DNA of 64,000 nucleotides from Thalassia testudinum (lineage: Eukaryota > Streptophyta > Magnoliopsida > Alismatales > Hydrocharitaceae), in assembly GCA_037157565.1 (NCBI GenBank), contig JAZHRO010000002.1:40692501-40756500 (forward strand), written 5' to 3'. Positions 22,585-32,238 of this stretch are shown piece by piece. Positions within the stretch are counted from its first letter, which is position 1; each line of letters starts with the position of its first letter. A program made the position numbers and the translations under genes. The notes beneath the pieces were generated by a model that searched no databases, was not told the origin of the DNA, and was given only the letters and a program-made list of their open reading frames with translations.

Positions 22585-23110
22585 GACGTCTAACTCTGGT
22601 ATCAGACGTCTGGAAGGCCACTTTAAGACGTCTGATTCCAATGTCAGACGTCTGATTCTATGCGGGTTTCTCCCTGACTTGAATCAGATCTAAACAGGGT
22701 TTTTGTGCAAGTCCATCAGACGACATACAGGACGTCTGGCACTATGTATGGACGTCTGGAAACCTACTTTTACTGTGGGAATTGATTTCCAAACGTTGCA
22801 ACGGCTAGAAAATCTCTGAGAAGAGATTTTGGGTCAGCCGAGGCAAAACGGTCATTTATCAGACGTCTGTTAAGCCCTATGGACGTCTGATAAGGCTCTA
22901 ACGGTCATATTCTTGAGTGTCTTCTAAGCCAGCCAACGGTCCACTAACTGGACGTCTGGCAAAGTCATCAGACGTCTGGTCTAAGGTCTGGACGTCTGAT
23001 TTCATCAGACAGAACTAACTATGTCCAGCCTAACAGTTATCAGACGTCTGAAACAACAGTCAGACGTCTTAAAATACTTTATCAGACGTCTGATTTTGGG
23101 ATTAGACGTC
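22585..23110. repeat. Phased GACGTC array in the 3' LTR
   Basis: Fifteen GACGTC cores lie in about 530 bp: 22585, 22605, 22627, 22647; 22731, 22751; 22862, 22882; 22951, 22971, 22991; 23043, 23063, 23085, 23105. A degenerate GACGAC sits at 22719. Within blocks the steps are 20 or 22 bp, plus one of 12 (22719 to 22731). Most cores are part of CAGACGTCTG or GGACGTCTGG. Spacer sequences are all different. Confidence 0.9.
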
Positions 23111-23522
23111 TGGAAATGCTGTTTGAGCACTATATTGGTTTTCTAAGTATTCTACAGAAAACCTAAGTATCCTAGGGTTGTGCAGGTGTTCCTAGGACTA
23201 CTTTTAGGGTACTTTGAGGCTCTTTAACATAATGTTCTAAGGAATCAGAAAGAGTAAGAAAATAAATACACGAGATACATGAAAGGATAAAAAAAGAATC
23301 TATCCTATTCTTCTTGTCTTCCATCTCCAATCTTTCGCTCCACGCGAACCTCCTGTGTTTTCCGTCAAGCTCCTCCAATCCGTCCTGGATGCGAGCTTGA
23401 ACTCCGTCTAAACACGTCCTCATTTGCAATTGACCTGAAATCTAGGACTCAAATTGCAAATGTTAAATAACACGTGTTTTGTTATCATCAAAACAAATGA
23501 TCGTGGTGCTCTAGCACCAACA

Positions 23523-23536
23523 ATCTCCCCCTTTTT
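23523..23536 (-). promoter_or_regulatory. Polypurine tract of the copia element
   Basis: On the minus strand AAAAAGGGGGAGAT directly precedes the 3' LTR. It would prime plus-strand synthesis. Confidence 0.85.
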
Positions 23537-23848
23537 GATGATGACAAAACCGTAAATAATAATAAAAAAAATCCTCCCCCTTTTTGACATTATCAAAAAG
23601 GTTTAATTGATTTTACATTTCCTATAACCCCCCCTTAAAACATGCTCTTCTATGAGTTTCTTTTAACAAAGGTAATATCCTCCCCCTTTTTGTAACAATG
23701 CGATAGCTATTATTTTTCTCCCCCTTTCTAAAGGAAATTTAGCTACCTTTCATCTCCCCCTTAAAAATTGACAATTAGCTCATTAATTTTTAACTCCCCC
23801 TATCTAAATGCTACTGATAAAACGATAGGGTAAAGGGTTTTACCTCAC
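23537..23848 (-). repeat. Extra polypurine tracts upstream of the 3' LTR
   Basis: On the plus strand CTCCCCC-type tracts recur near 23573, 23627, 23680, 23720, 23753 and 23793, several followed by TTTTTG. Multiple polypurine tracts before the 3' LTR are a known trait of Sireviruses. No coding frame was seen here. Confidence 0.7.
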
Positions 23849-24982
23849 CTACCATGGCCAATAAAATGGCCCGAATGGTGGTGGTGGATGCCACATCGGA
23901 TGGGGCTCCCATCTGTAGCTTGGAGGCCCGGGCATCGGCGCCGGTCTCCAATCTGGTGGTCGACGTGCGGCGGGTCCGTCGTTTGTTCGCCGTCTCGTCG
24001 GTCTTCTTCTTCTCCTCCTTGGTCTACTCATTGGTTCTCCCAACTTAAGTTGACCAGCCTTGAGCTTGTAGGTCCAGTCCTTTATGTTGTAATTATCCCT
24101 GAACCCTACAAAACAAGATTCTAATTTTTTCTTCGGTATCCAAGTGAGCTTGGATCCGGATTTGTTAGAAGGTCTCCTTGATGGAGATCCTTTCTCAACC
24201 TTAGGGCTATAAAACTTGTCTACTTTGTTGATTAATTTGTTAGAATTTTCCCTAAGACATGCAATTTCTTTTTCTATAATACTCATCTTAGTCTTTAAAT
24301 TAGAGATTTCTAACTTTAGACTATAATTTTCCTCAATCAATTTAGTATTTTTATTGATTAAATTTTTATTTTCTAAAAGCAGGTTATTAGGACTAGAGCT
24401 ACTTTCTAGGTCCCTAAGCTTTATTTCTAACCTATCATTTTTACTTCTAAGAAAACTAAGGTTCTTCTTCATGCTTTTGTTTTCTATTTTTAGAGATTTA
24501 CTAAGCTCAAATAGTTCATTAAAAGCTTCTTGTAAATCGAAATTTACCTCATCGTCGGAGTCGCTTCTGCTTTCGCTGTCGCTATTGGTTCCTCTAGCCA
24601 TGAAACCAAAGCAAGCGGTTTCCTCCTTCTCGTGATCTTCTTCCGAGCTTGTCTCTTCATGAGTGCCTTCCAACCTTCTCCATATCTCGTGGGCGGTGGT
24701 GCACTCTTGGATTTTCTCGAACTCCTTCAGACTCAACGCGCAATACAAGGCATTCATTGCCTTTGCGTTGAGGTTGAGATACTGAACCTGATCTTCTGAG
24801 TAACCTTTTGCGGGTTTCTTGGGAATCAAAAATGCGGATTCGCATTTTTCCCACACCCGGAAGTCGTAAGCCTGCAACCACATGGTCATACGATTTTTCC
24901 AATAAATGAAATCTATACCTGCAAAATATGGTGGTCGCGAGGTATCGTGTCCTTCAGTGCACACGAATGCTTTTCCCTCCAT
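23849..24982 (-). CDS. Gag-like protein of the copia element
   Basis: The start Met at 24982 gives 377 residues; the longer open frame to 25153 would begin inside the LTR and cross the primer site, so I reject that start. The first 100 residues fit the DUF4219/UBN2 gag type of plant copia elements: YFAGIDFIYWKNRMTMWLQA, then LNLNAKAMNALYCALS and AHEIWRRLEG. After HEETSSEEDHEKEE comes an acidic-serine stretch and a long predicted coiled coil (LFELSKSLKIENKSM onward, with many LLLENK/LIEENY heptads). Usually a CCHC zinc knuckle follows; here there is none. The C-terminus is an Arg-rich patch and then a Pro/Trp-rich tail ending FYWPW. This gag looks internally shortened. It should form particles with help from a full-length relative. 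Confidence 0.85.
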   Translation of the reverse strand: MEGKAFVCTEGHDTSRPPYFAGIDFIYWKNRMTMWLQAYDFRVWEKCESAFLIPKKPAKGYSEDQVQYLNLNAKAMNALYCALSLKEFEKIQECTTAHEIWRRLEGTHEETSSEEDHEKEETACFGFMARGTNSDSESRSDSDDEVNFDLQEAFNELFELSKSLKIENKSMKKNLSFLRSKNDRLEIKLRDLESSSSPNNLLLENKNLINKNTKLIEENYSLKLEISNLKTKMSIIEKEIACLRENSNKLINKVDKFYSPKVEKGSPSRRPSNKSGSKLTWIPKKKLESCFVGFRDNYNIKDWTYKLKAGQLKLGEPMSRPRRRRRRPTRRRTNDGPAARRPPDWRPAPMPGPPSYRWEPHPMWHPPPPFGPFYWPW

Positions 24983-25025
24983 GTCTAGATCCTCGCCGGT
25001 TTGTAACGCCGATAATGCGAGACCT

Positions 25026-25037
25026 GCTCTGATACCA
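25026..25037 (-). promoter_or_regulatory. Primer-binding site, initiator tRNA-Met
   Basis: TGGTATCAGAGC on the minus strand, two bases after the end of the 5' LTR. This is the usual primer site of plant copia elements. Confidence 0.92.
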
Positions 25038-25039
25038 AT

Positions 25040-26770
25040 TGAAGATTCCCTTCTAGGAGGGGTGACGTAAAAATATGCGGAAATAAAAATATAAAGCAAT
25101 CTCACAAAAATCAATCGCACAATGTACACAGGTATTTTTAGGTGGAAACCCAAACCGGGTGAAAACCACCACCTAACCCTCTCGAGTTAGGATTTTCCGA
25201 TCAACCAAGTTGATCAAAATCCACTAAACGAATCACTTTAAACGAGGGTGATTCAACCTCAATACAACCACGCTACAAGTACGAGGGTAGCGTTCCTCAA
25301 CCCCTTCTCTCCACGAGAAGGATTTTGTCCCACGAAGGAGACGGGAATTCGCAAAGCGAATACCCAACCAAAAGACAAAGATAAAAGAAACAATAGTCCT
25401 ATAGAGCCAACAAAATAATTAAACCTAGCTTCTATAGGAAATAGGAAACTCCCCTTTGAAAGGAGTGCGTCGACGTTGACGCGGTGCGTGTGCCACGCGA
25501 TGGCGCTACGTCGCTCTCGTTAACAACGCCGGGAGAGCGGGTGCGCAACGGTTGAATGCTCTCAAGAAAATGGAGCTTGAGCTTGGAGAGCAAGAGAGTC
25601 TTTTCTTTGGACACAAAAGGTTTGAAAGTGTATTGCAAGGTGTGTGTCTTAGTGTGTATGTCTCTCTAGGTGTTTCTCTTCTTGTGTATCTGTGTTACAA
25701 AGGTTCCCCTCTATTTATAGAGGCCTTAGGAAGGCTTTGGAAGGCTTGGAAAAGCTTCCATAGCCGTTGGGTGCAAAGCCCAAGAGAATCAGGCCGAAAT
25801 CAGGACAATGATTGCATTTGACAGGGTTATCAGACGTCTAACTCTGGTATCAGACGTCTGGAAGGCCACTTTAAGACGTTTGATTCCAATGTCAGACGTC
25901 TGATTCTATGCGGGTTTCTCCCTGACTTGAATCAGATCTAAACAGGGTTTTTGTGCAAGTCCATCAGACGACATACAGGACGTCTGGCACTATGTATGGA
26001 CGTCTGGAAACCTACTTTTACTGTGGGAATTGATTTCCAAACGTTGCAACGGCTAGAAAATCTCTGAGAAGAGATTTTGGGTCAGCCGAGGCAAAACGGT
26101 CATTTATCAGACGTCTGTTAAGCCCTATGAACGTCTGATAAGGCTCTAACGGTCATATTCTTGAGTGTCTTCTAAGCCAGCCAACGGTCCACTAACTAGA
26201 CGTCTGGCAAAGTCATCAGACGTCTGGTCTAAGGTCTGGACGTCTGATTTCATCAGACAGAACTAACTATGTCCAGCCTAACAGTTATCAGACGTCTGAA
26301 ACAACAGTCAGACGTCTTAAAATACTTTATCAGACGTCTGATTTTGGGATTAGACGTCTGGAAATGCTGTTTGAGCACTATATTGGTTTTCTAAGTATTC
26401 TACAGAAAACCTAAGTATCCTAGGGTTGTGCAGGTGTTCCTAGGACTACTTTTAGGATACTTTGAGGCTCTTTAACATAATGTTCTAAGGAATCAGAAAG
26501 AGCAAGAAAATAAATACACGAGATACATGAAAGGATAAAAAAAGAATCTATCCTATTCTTCTTGTCTTCCATCTCCAATCTTTCGCTCCACGCGAACCTC
26601 CTGTGTTTTCCGTCAAGCTCCTCCAATCCGTCCTGGATGCGAGCTTGAACTCCGTCTAAACACGTCCTCATTTGCAATTGACCTGAAATCTAGGACTCAA
26701 ATTGCAAATGTTAAATAACACGTGTTTTGTTATCATCAAAACAAATGATCGTGGTGCTCTAGCACCAACA
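25040..26770 (-). repeat. 5' LTR of the copia element
   Basis: 1731 bp, nearly identical to the 3' LTR, with the TATA box at 25712-25719 and the palindrome array at 25833-26358 in the same phase. Three cores that are GACGTC in the 3' LTR are changed or flanked by changes here, for example GACGTT at 25875. Confidence 0.95.
25833..26358. repeat. Phased GACGTC array in the 5' LTR
   Basis: Same positions as in the 3' LTR shifted by 3248 bp. One core has become GACGTT (near 25875) and one AACGTC (near 26130). It lies upstream of the TATA box that should drive the element. Confidence 0.88.
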
Positions 26771-26775
26771 ATATC

Positions 26776-29679
26776 AACACCCCTGCCATATGATGTTTAT
26801 CGATATGTCGTCAATATCGAGAGATATCGGTGACATATTATTAAAATTGGACTCCCTAAGGATAAAATTTCCAACATATCAGCGATATATTGCTCATATA
26901 TCGCTGACATGTCATTCCTTAGAAAAAAAAATATTTAATTGTATGTGTAAGTGATTCCTAATTTACAAAGATTCTGAAGAGTTGTCATCATGAGGGAATG
27001 TTATAGGCAATGAGCTTATGAACAATAACATGTCATATATCTAAAATCACATGCCTTAAATCTAATTTGGCTAATAATGGTGATGCAAAGTAGAAGTAAG
27101 AGTCTACATATCAAGTCTCAAGATCATTCTCCTTGACGAGATTTGTTGAAATCATAATAAACAAATACTACAGATACCATGGTGATGCAACCTATACCCA
27201 AATACTCCCTCGTCCTCCAAAAAAACAAACGAAGGAAACATCTGAAGACTGCAACTATATTGATGGCATATTGAAAATTTAGAGGCTATAACCTCATGTC
27301 TTAGTTATCTATTGCATTAGGATCTTCAATATTGGGGATTCTTCTTTAACATGGAAGGGTATGAAGAGCATGAAAGTACAGACATCACATGAACTTTAAA
27401 ATTATATATGATTGCTTTATCTTTTCTTTTGAATGTTATGACTTTATCAATATGTCAGGAGTTATGTCAGTAGCACGCTTTTATTATGATTTCATTCAAA
27501 ATATATGATTTTAATCTTCTAGGCATTTCTTCATATATGTTGTAGTTATTAAAATGTTAATTGTCGTCAAATTTGAGACATTTTAAGATATTTTAGATAT
27601 TTTTAAGCGATTTTCCTAAAATCCGCCAATATCAGCGATATGCCCTTGACATATCCCTTTTTCCACTTAGCGTTACGACATTGATATCAACATTTAAAAT
27701 CTTAAATTAACCGCTAAAGATGTCCCTTTTGGGAGAGTAACCATGGATCACAATAATTGGACAAAATAAAGCAGCTACCAATTACATCACAAACCCAACA
27801 GTAACCATGTTGGCTCAAAATGATTCCATTTAGCAGATAACAAGGACCAGATAAGAGAATAGACTTTAAGGTATACAGGCCATTCTAAACAATTATCAGA
27901 GCTAAAAATAAAAAGCATCTGTGAGGAAAAAAAAGGAGAGAGAAAAGCATGTGAGGATAGCAATGCAAATAGAAACCTTAACCTCTCTTTTGTAATAGGG
28001 AACTAGATTAATTACATAGACACTCCAAAAAAAACGATAAAATAAAAAATACATCATTATACTCAACAAAAACAATTAACACCTTTCTCCTTTTCAGAAG
28101 AAAAAGAAGGGATGATTAAATGTCAGTTGCCATCCTGCAGATGTTGACGCATCAGGTATAGATAATAAGTGTTTAATACTTGAAAATTTACCCCTCCATC
28201 TTGAAATAAAATCATCCAAATTAATTTGCAACATATATTTGCTTAATAACAAGACTGAAACAGCAACAAACATGGTAGAACTCAACCTTTCTTCTATTAA
28301 TGCATAGGTTCCCATTTCACGACGATTGAAGTTTATCGTAAACCTAGCAACAACTATTCTATGAATGTAATTTATGAAATAGCAAGTTCATTTCTTGTTT
28401 AGATTAATATGTTACTAAGTTCTACTATCTGCACGAAGAATTGAACTACATAGGAAGATAAAACTTCCCCTTCAAAAGACAAGAGGGAAAATCTCATCGA
28501 AAACAATAGAATAGATGCGATCATGAGGATAGACGGCTTGCTTTGATGAGTTGCACATTCACCAAACCTTCAATATGAAATATTTTGGCATTGACGGTGA
28601 AAGGCTTCTCAATTGGAATGCAAGGAAACGATTCACCAAATGGCATACAACCTTTCTAGAAAAGAAGCAAGAAAGTAGGTTTTAACGTGACATATTGAGT
28701 GATTCTTCACGATACTCAAGGTTTTTTTTTCTAGAAATTTTTCTTGATACTTAAGTTGATGGCAATAAATATCCATGTATTCAATGGCTATTTGTAATTC
28801 CCACACATAGATAAAGGTTGTTCAACTGAATGAAAAAAAAAAAAAAAAACCGCTTAACTGTACTTAACCAAAGCTCATCAGAGCATCTAACAAGATGGCA
28901 TCCTTGAGCCAAGGAAGGAAGCCGAAAGTAATTAAAGTAACTAAATATCGGATAAGATAAAGCAAATCGTATGCAGCCTTGCAAACAAGTCTTTCCCAGC
29001 AGGTTTTGACTCTACCAAAGTTTTGTCCATTTCTTTTGTCTGGGGAAGAAATTCCAAAGCATCTGAAGCATCTCAAAGGGGCATAGATATATGCTAGAGC
29101 CACGAAAGTTGGATGATTTTTCTAATAGCGATATATGAAACAAGTACAACAGTACAATTTATCTCGTAAGGGAATGAAAGAATTGCTAATGCTGGTAATC
29201 AATACAGCTTCCTGAACAAACATTTGATTTCGTGATATCCAAAATATCCCATACGTGAATAAAACCGGGGCAACTCTTTCCCCCTTTAAAAGATGCAATC
29301 AACACGGCTTACCGACAATGTATGGTGTATCTCTTCAAGAAACTGCAATTCCAAGACATTTTAGCTCTTCATCGTCAGATGAAAAAAAATAAAAACACCC
29401 TATGGTTGTAACAAAGAGTCGAATCAATTAAATTCTCTGATATTTCTTCTGGGAGGAAAAAATCATATGACCAAGCGATCATGTTTCCAACAAGGTGAAT
29501 ACCAACATCGATCATGGCCTAGAAAAATCAATACCAGTGAGGCATCAGTGCCCCGTCATCAGTACTCTTTCTTACCTGAGGGAAGGAAGCAAGATGCTGA
29601 AGGCTGCTAAAATAGATAGATTGTGCCAATGGGAATCCTATGATCACGAGCTCTTGGGGGCTACTGCTTCTTGTACGTC
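26776..29679. other. Intergenic stretch between the copia element and mTERF gene 2
   Basis: AT-rich, no credible gene. At 26795-26920 and 27620-27660 there are clustered motifs of the type TATCGGTGATA and TATCAGCGATAT. A run of 17 A lies at 28833-28849. The part next to 29680 should hold the 3' leader end of mTERF gene 2. Confidence 0.5.
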
Positions 29680-31389
29680 CTACAACCACCCCCATCCCAC
29701 GAAGTCGATCTTCCTCTGGTAAGCTTCCAGAACTTCAGGGACCTCCTCCTTGTACTTCTCGACATAATTCGCAAAGAAGCTCTTCTCGTTCTCCCTAAAC
29801 TTCGACGGACACCACATCTTCTTCTCCACCAGGCCCTTCATCATGAGCATGTTGAGCACCGCGCACCGCGGGAGGATCCTCTCCTGGAGGCTCATCTGCA
29901 TTATCGATGGATCCGAGCAAAGGAGCTCCGGTCCCCACCCGAGCACCTCCTTGAAGAACTCAACCTTTGTCCTTAAGAGTTCATCCGATATGCTGAGATT
30001 CTTGGGCTTCCTCCTGAACATGGAGAACACTTGCTCCTCGGACCAACCCAACTCCTTGAGGAGCTCCACCTTCCCAGGGAGCTCTTCTTTCGAAGTGTAG
30101 GACGCCAGCTGGCTGAGCTCGTCGTCGAAATTCGCCAACGCAGCGGATAACCCCTCGGCGGAGCTGGTGAGGGAGCGGGGCCTTTGGAGGAGGAGCTTGA
30201 GGACGGCGCCCTCCGTGACGCCGCGGTTGTAGAGGGCCTGGAGCCTGGCCGCCTGCTCGTCCTCCAACCGCCCCCATCCCGTGAACTCGATCTCGCCCCG
30301 GTAAGCCTCCACAACCTCAGGGAGCACCTCCTTGTACTTGTCGACATAATTCTTGAAGAAGCTCTTCTCTTTCATCAGGAGCTTCCGCTGATAGCTATAA
30401 TACACGGAGAACTCCGACGCCCTCCGGGACGATCGTGTTCTCAGCAGGCCCTTGGTGAGGAGCAAGTTAAGCACCGCGCACCGTGGGGCAATGGTCTTCT
30501 CGACGCTCCTCATTATGACCGACGGGATCAAGGAGAGTACCTCCGGTCCCCATCCGACCACCTCATTGAAATATTCGATATTATTCCTTATGGTGGCGTC
30601 GGAGTTGGTGAAGAAACGCGGTACCATCCTGAATGCGGAGGATATCTGCTCGTCCGACCAACCCAAGTCCTTGAAGAGCTCCACCTTCCCCGAGAAGTTC
30701 TCCTTGGACATGAAGGACACAACGTCCACCGCCACCGGGAAGGGCTTGCTGGTGGGGCTGAGGCCGAGCTCTTGGACCGTCTCCAGCGCGGCGACGAACT
30801 TCTCCGTGGAGCTGGTGAGGGAACGAGGGTGCTGGAAGAGGAGCTTGAGGATGACGCTCTCGGGGACGTGGCGGTGGCGGAGGGACTCCAGGTTGGCCTC
30901 CATCAGGTCGGTGCGGGGACAGCTGATGGACTTGAGGGCTCTGACTAGGTCCTCCTTGGAGGGGAGGACGGAGGCGAGGAAGGTGACGGAGGAGGACAGG
31001 GAAGGGTGGAGGCTATAGTGAAGGAGACGGGGCCTGGAGAGGAGGACATCGGCGATGTCGAGGCCGGAGAGGCCAGCGGAGCGGAGGAACTGGAGCTTGG
31101 GGTGGAGGGTCTCGAGGGGCTTTATTCTGAGGAAGAAGTCCGGGAACTTGGAGAGGAGGGCTTTGCAGGCGTCGTCGGGGATGTCGTGGCTGCGGAGGAC
31201 GGAGTAGACAGAGACGGCAGGTTCTGCTGTGGAGGTGGAGGAGGAGGAGGAGGACGAGAGGTAACAGGCACGGGGGCCGGTGGGAATGGGAAGGGGGAGA
31301 TGGTGGTGTTTGTATCCGTGGGAGGGGAAGAAGGGGGGAGGTCTGGGGCCGGGAAGGGTGTTGGATTGGTGGTGGCGGAGGAGATTCAT
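29680..31389 (-). CDS. mTERF family protein (gene 2), in-frame fusion of 1.5 mTERF domains
   Basis: A 569-residue, intronless, GC-rich frame. Residues 1-55 are Pro/His/Ser-rich and without acidic residues, as in an organelle transit peptide. Residues 60-375 are a complete plant mTERF: FPDFFLRI (82-89), SRPRLLHY (118-125), HPRSLT (187-192), VPRFFT (256-261), IPSVIM (288-293), PRCAVLNLLL near 302 and the family end KYKEVLPEVVEAYRG... TGWG (351-373). At residue 376 it continues in frame into a second unit, residues 377-569, that begins at the NRGVTEGAVLKLL repeat. It lacks the first repeats, and ends again with KYKEEVPEVLEAYQ... VGWGWL. Unit 2 matches residues 163-373 of unit 1. The join, near 30262, is best explained by unequal exchange between tandem mTERF genes. 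A normal family member is near 390 residues. The product should enter mitochondria or chloroplasts. Confidence 0.9.
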   Translation of the reverse strand: MNLLRHHQSNTLPGPRPPPFFPSHGYKHHHLPLPIPTGPRACYLSSSSSSSTSTAEPAVSVYSVLRSHDIPDDACKALLSKFPDFFLRIKPLETLHPKLQFLRSAGLSGLDIADVLLSRPRLLHYSLHPSLSSSVTFLASVLPSKEDLVRALKSISCPRTDLMEANLESLRHRHVPESVILKLLFQHPRSLTSSTEKFVAALETVQELGLSPTSKPFPVAVDVVSFMSKENFSGKVELFKDLGWSDEQISSAFRMVPRFFTNSDATIRNNIEYFNEVVGWGPEVLSLIPSVIMRSVEKTIAPRCAVLNLLLTKGLLRTRSSRRASEFSVYYSYQRKLLMKEKSFFKNYVDKYKEVLPEVVEAYRGEIEFTGWGRLEDEQAARLQALYNRGVTEGAVLKLLLQRPRSLTSSAEGLSAALANFDDELSQLASYTSKEELPGKVELLKELGWSEEQVFSMFRRKPKNLSISDELLRTKVEFFKEVLGWGPELLCSDPSIMQMSLQERILPRCAVLNMLMMKGLVEKKMWCPSKFRENEKSFFANYVEKYKEEVPEVLEAYQRKIDFVGWGWL

Positions 31390-32238
31390 CTCGTTAGGTT
31401 GGACTTGGAGGTGGCTGCTGTGGGACTTCTCTGTGAACTACGAATGAAGGATTGTGCCGCGCTCCGTGGAGATCGGATTAGATGTAGGGCGGGCCAATCC
31501 GGCAAGGGAAAGGCTTTAAACAAGTCTTTTCTCGAGCTCTTTTCCAAGTATCCTTGCTGAAAGAGGATACACATCTTAAATGGTACATGTACTCAAGGAA
31601 TGAAAGATTTGGAAAAGAATTTGGATTATGGTTTGTCTTTACTATTGCTTATCTCACATTGGTTGGAAAAATAAGCTTTAACTGCTTGTCATTCGATTTT
31701 GATGGTCGATTGAGTTTCTTATTCACCTTTGTTTAAGTCCAACTAGTGACCACACCTCCATTTCACATTTGGAATAATATTATTATTGATGGAACACATA
31801 AAGTGATGTAAGGGAAGGGAGAGCGACAGGGTTTGGGAGAGGGAGAAGTAGGAATTGTTAGGAGCACAAGAACTTCTAGGGGTGTGGGGTAGGGGAGAGT
31901 GAAAATTGTTGAGAGCATGACACCTACAGGAAAAATATTCGTGTACTCGAGATTTTGAGATGAAACGAAGAGATAATTTTATATTTTTTATTTTTGATTG
32001 TTTTTAAGCTAGGGAGAGTTCCTACGAATAGTTAGGTGTGTGAGATTTAATGAGAGAATAACACCTACACCCAAATTGAGATGCAATTGTTTTCGATTTT
32101 GATCTTTTTTTCAGGGTGTTGGTGGAATTTAATTTGAGTGAAAATATAAAGAGACGAGGAGAGAGACGACATGATTTAAAATTAATGATTGAAATGAGAC
32201 AGTAATGTAGCAAATCTTTTTATGTAAACAAAAAGGCC
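31390..32238. other. 5' flank of mTERF gene 2 and intergenic sequence
   Basis: The first 170 bp are GC-rich and should hold the promoter or leader of gene 2. An ATTGG box (minus) lies at about 31494-31498. No clear TATA box. The remainder is AT-rich without genes and ends at the AGGCC that may mark the start of LTR-B. Confidence 0.4.

Larger units (their letters stand above)
21792..23522 (-). repeat. 3' LTR of the copia element
   Basis: On the plus strand TGAAGGTTCCC...CACCAACA, 1731 bp, nearly identical to 25040-26770. It contains a TATA box at 22464-22471 and a palindrome array at 22585-23110. Confidence 0.95.
21792..26770 (-). mobile_element. Complete gag-only Ty1/copia element, Sirevirus-like
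   Basis: A 4979-bp minus-oriented element: 5' LTR 25040-26770, primer site 25026-25037, one gag-like frame, polypurine tract 23523-23536, 3' LTR 21792-23522, flanked by ATATC duplications. Both LTRs are 1731 bp. By eye they differ at about 11 positions plus two 2-bp indels, near 0.6 percent, so insertion was recent. Only about 1.5 kb separates the LTRs and no protease, integrase, reverse transcriptase or RNase H is present. It would need proteins from an autonomous relative. The primer site, a coiled-coil gag, many polypurine tracts and LTR palindromes upstream of TATA point to the Sirevirus lineage. Confidence 0.92.

Noticed and set aside
22585..23110. Regular repeats with unlike spacers look like a CRISPR array
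   Set aside because: The repeat is only about 10 bp and palindromic, spacers are about 10 bp, the host is a plant and the array lies in an LTR.
25040..25153. Gag frame extended to an upstream Met at 25153
   Set aside because: That start lies in the LTR and the frame would run through the primer site; Met at 24982 is the sensible start.
30184..30948. 254-codon plus frame opposite mTERF gene 2
   Set aside because: An antisense shadow of the mTERF frame; no domain and no promoter.
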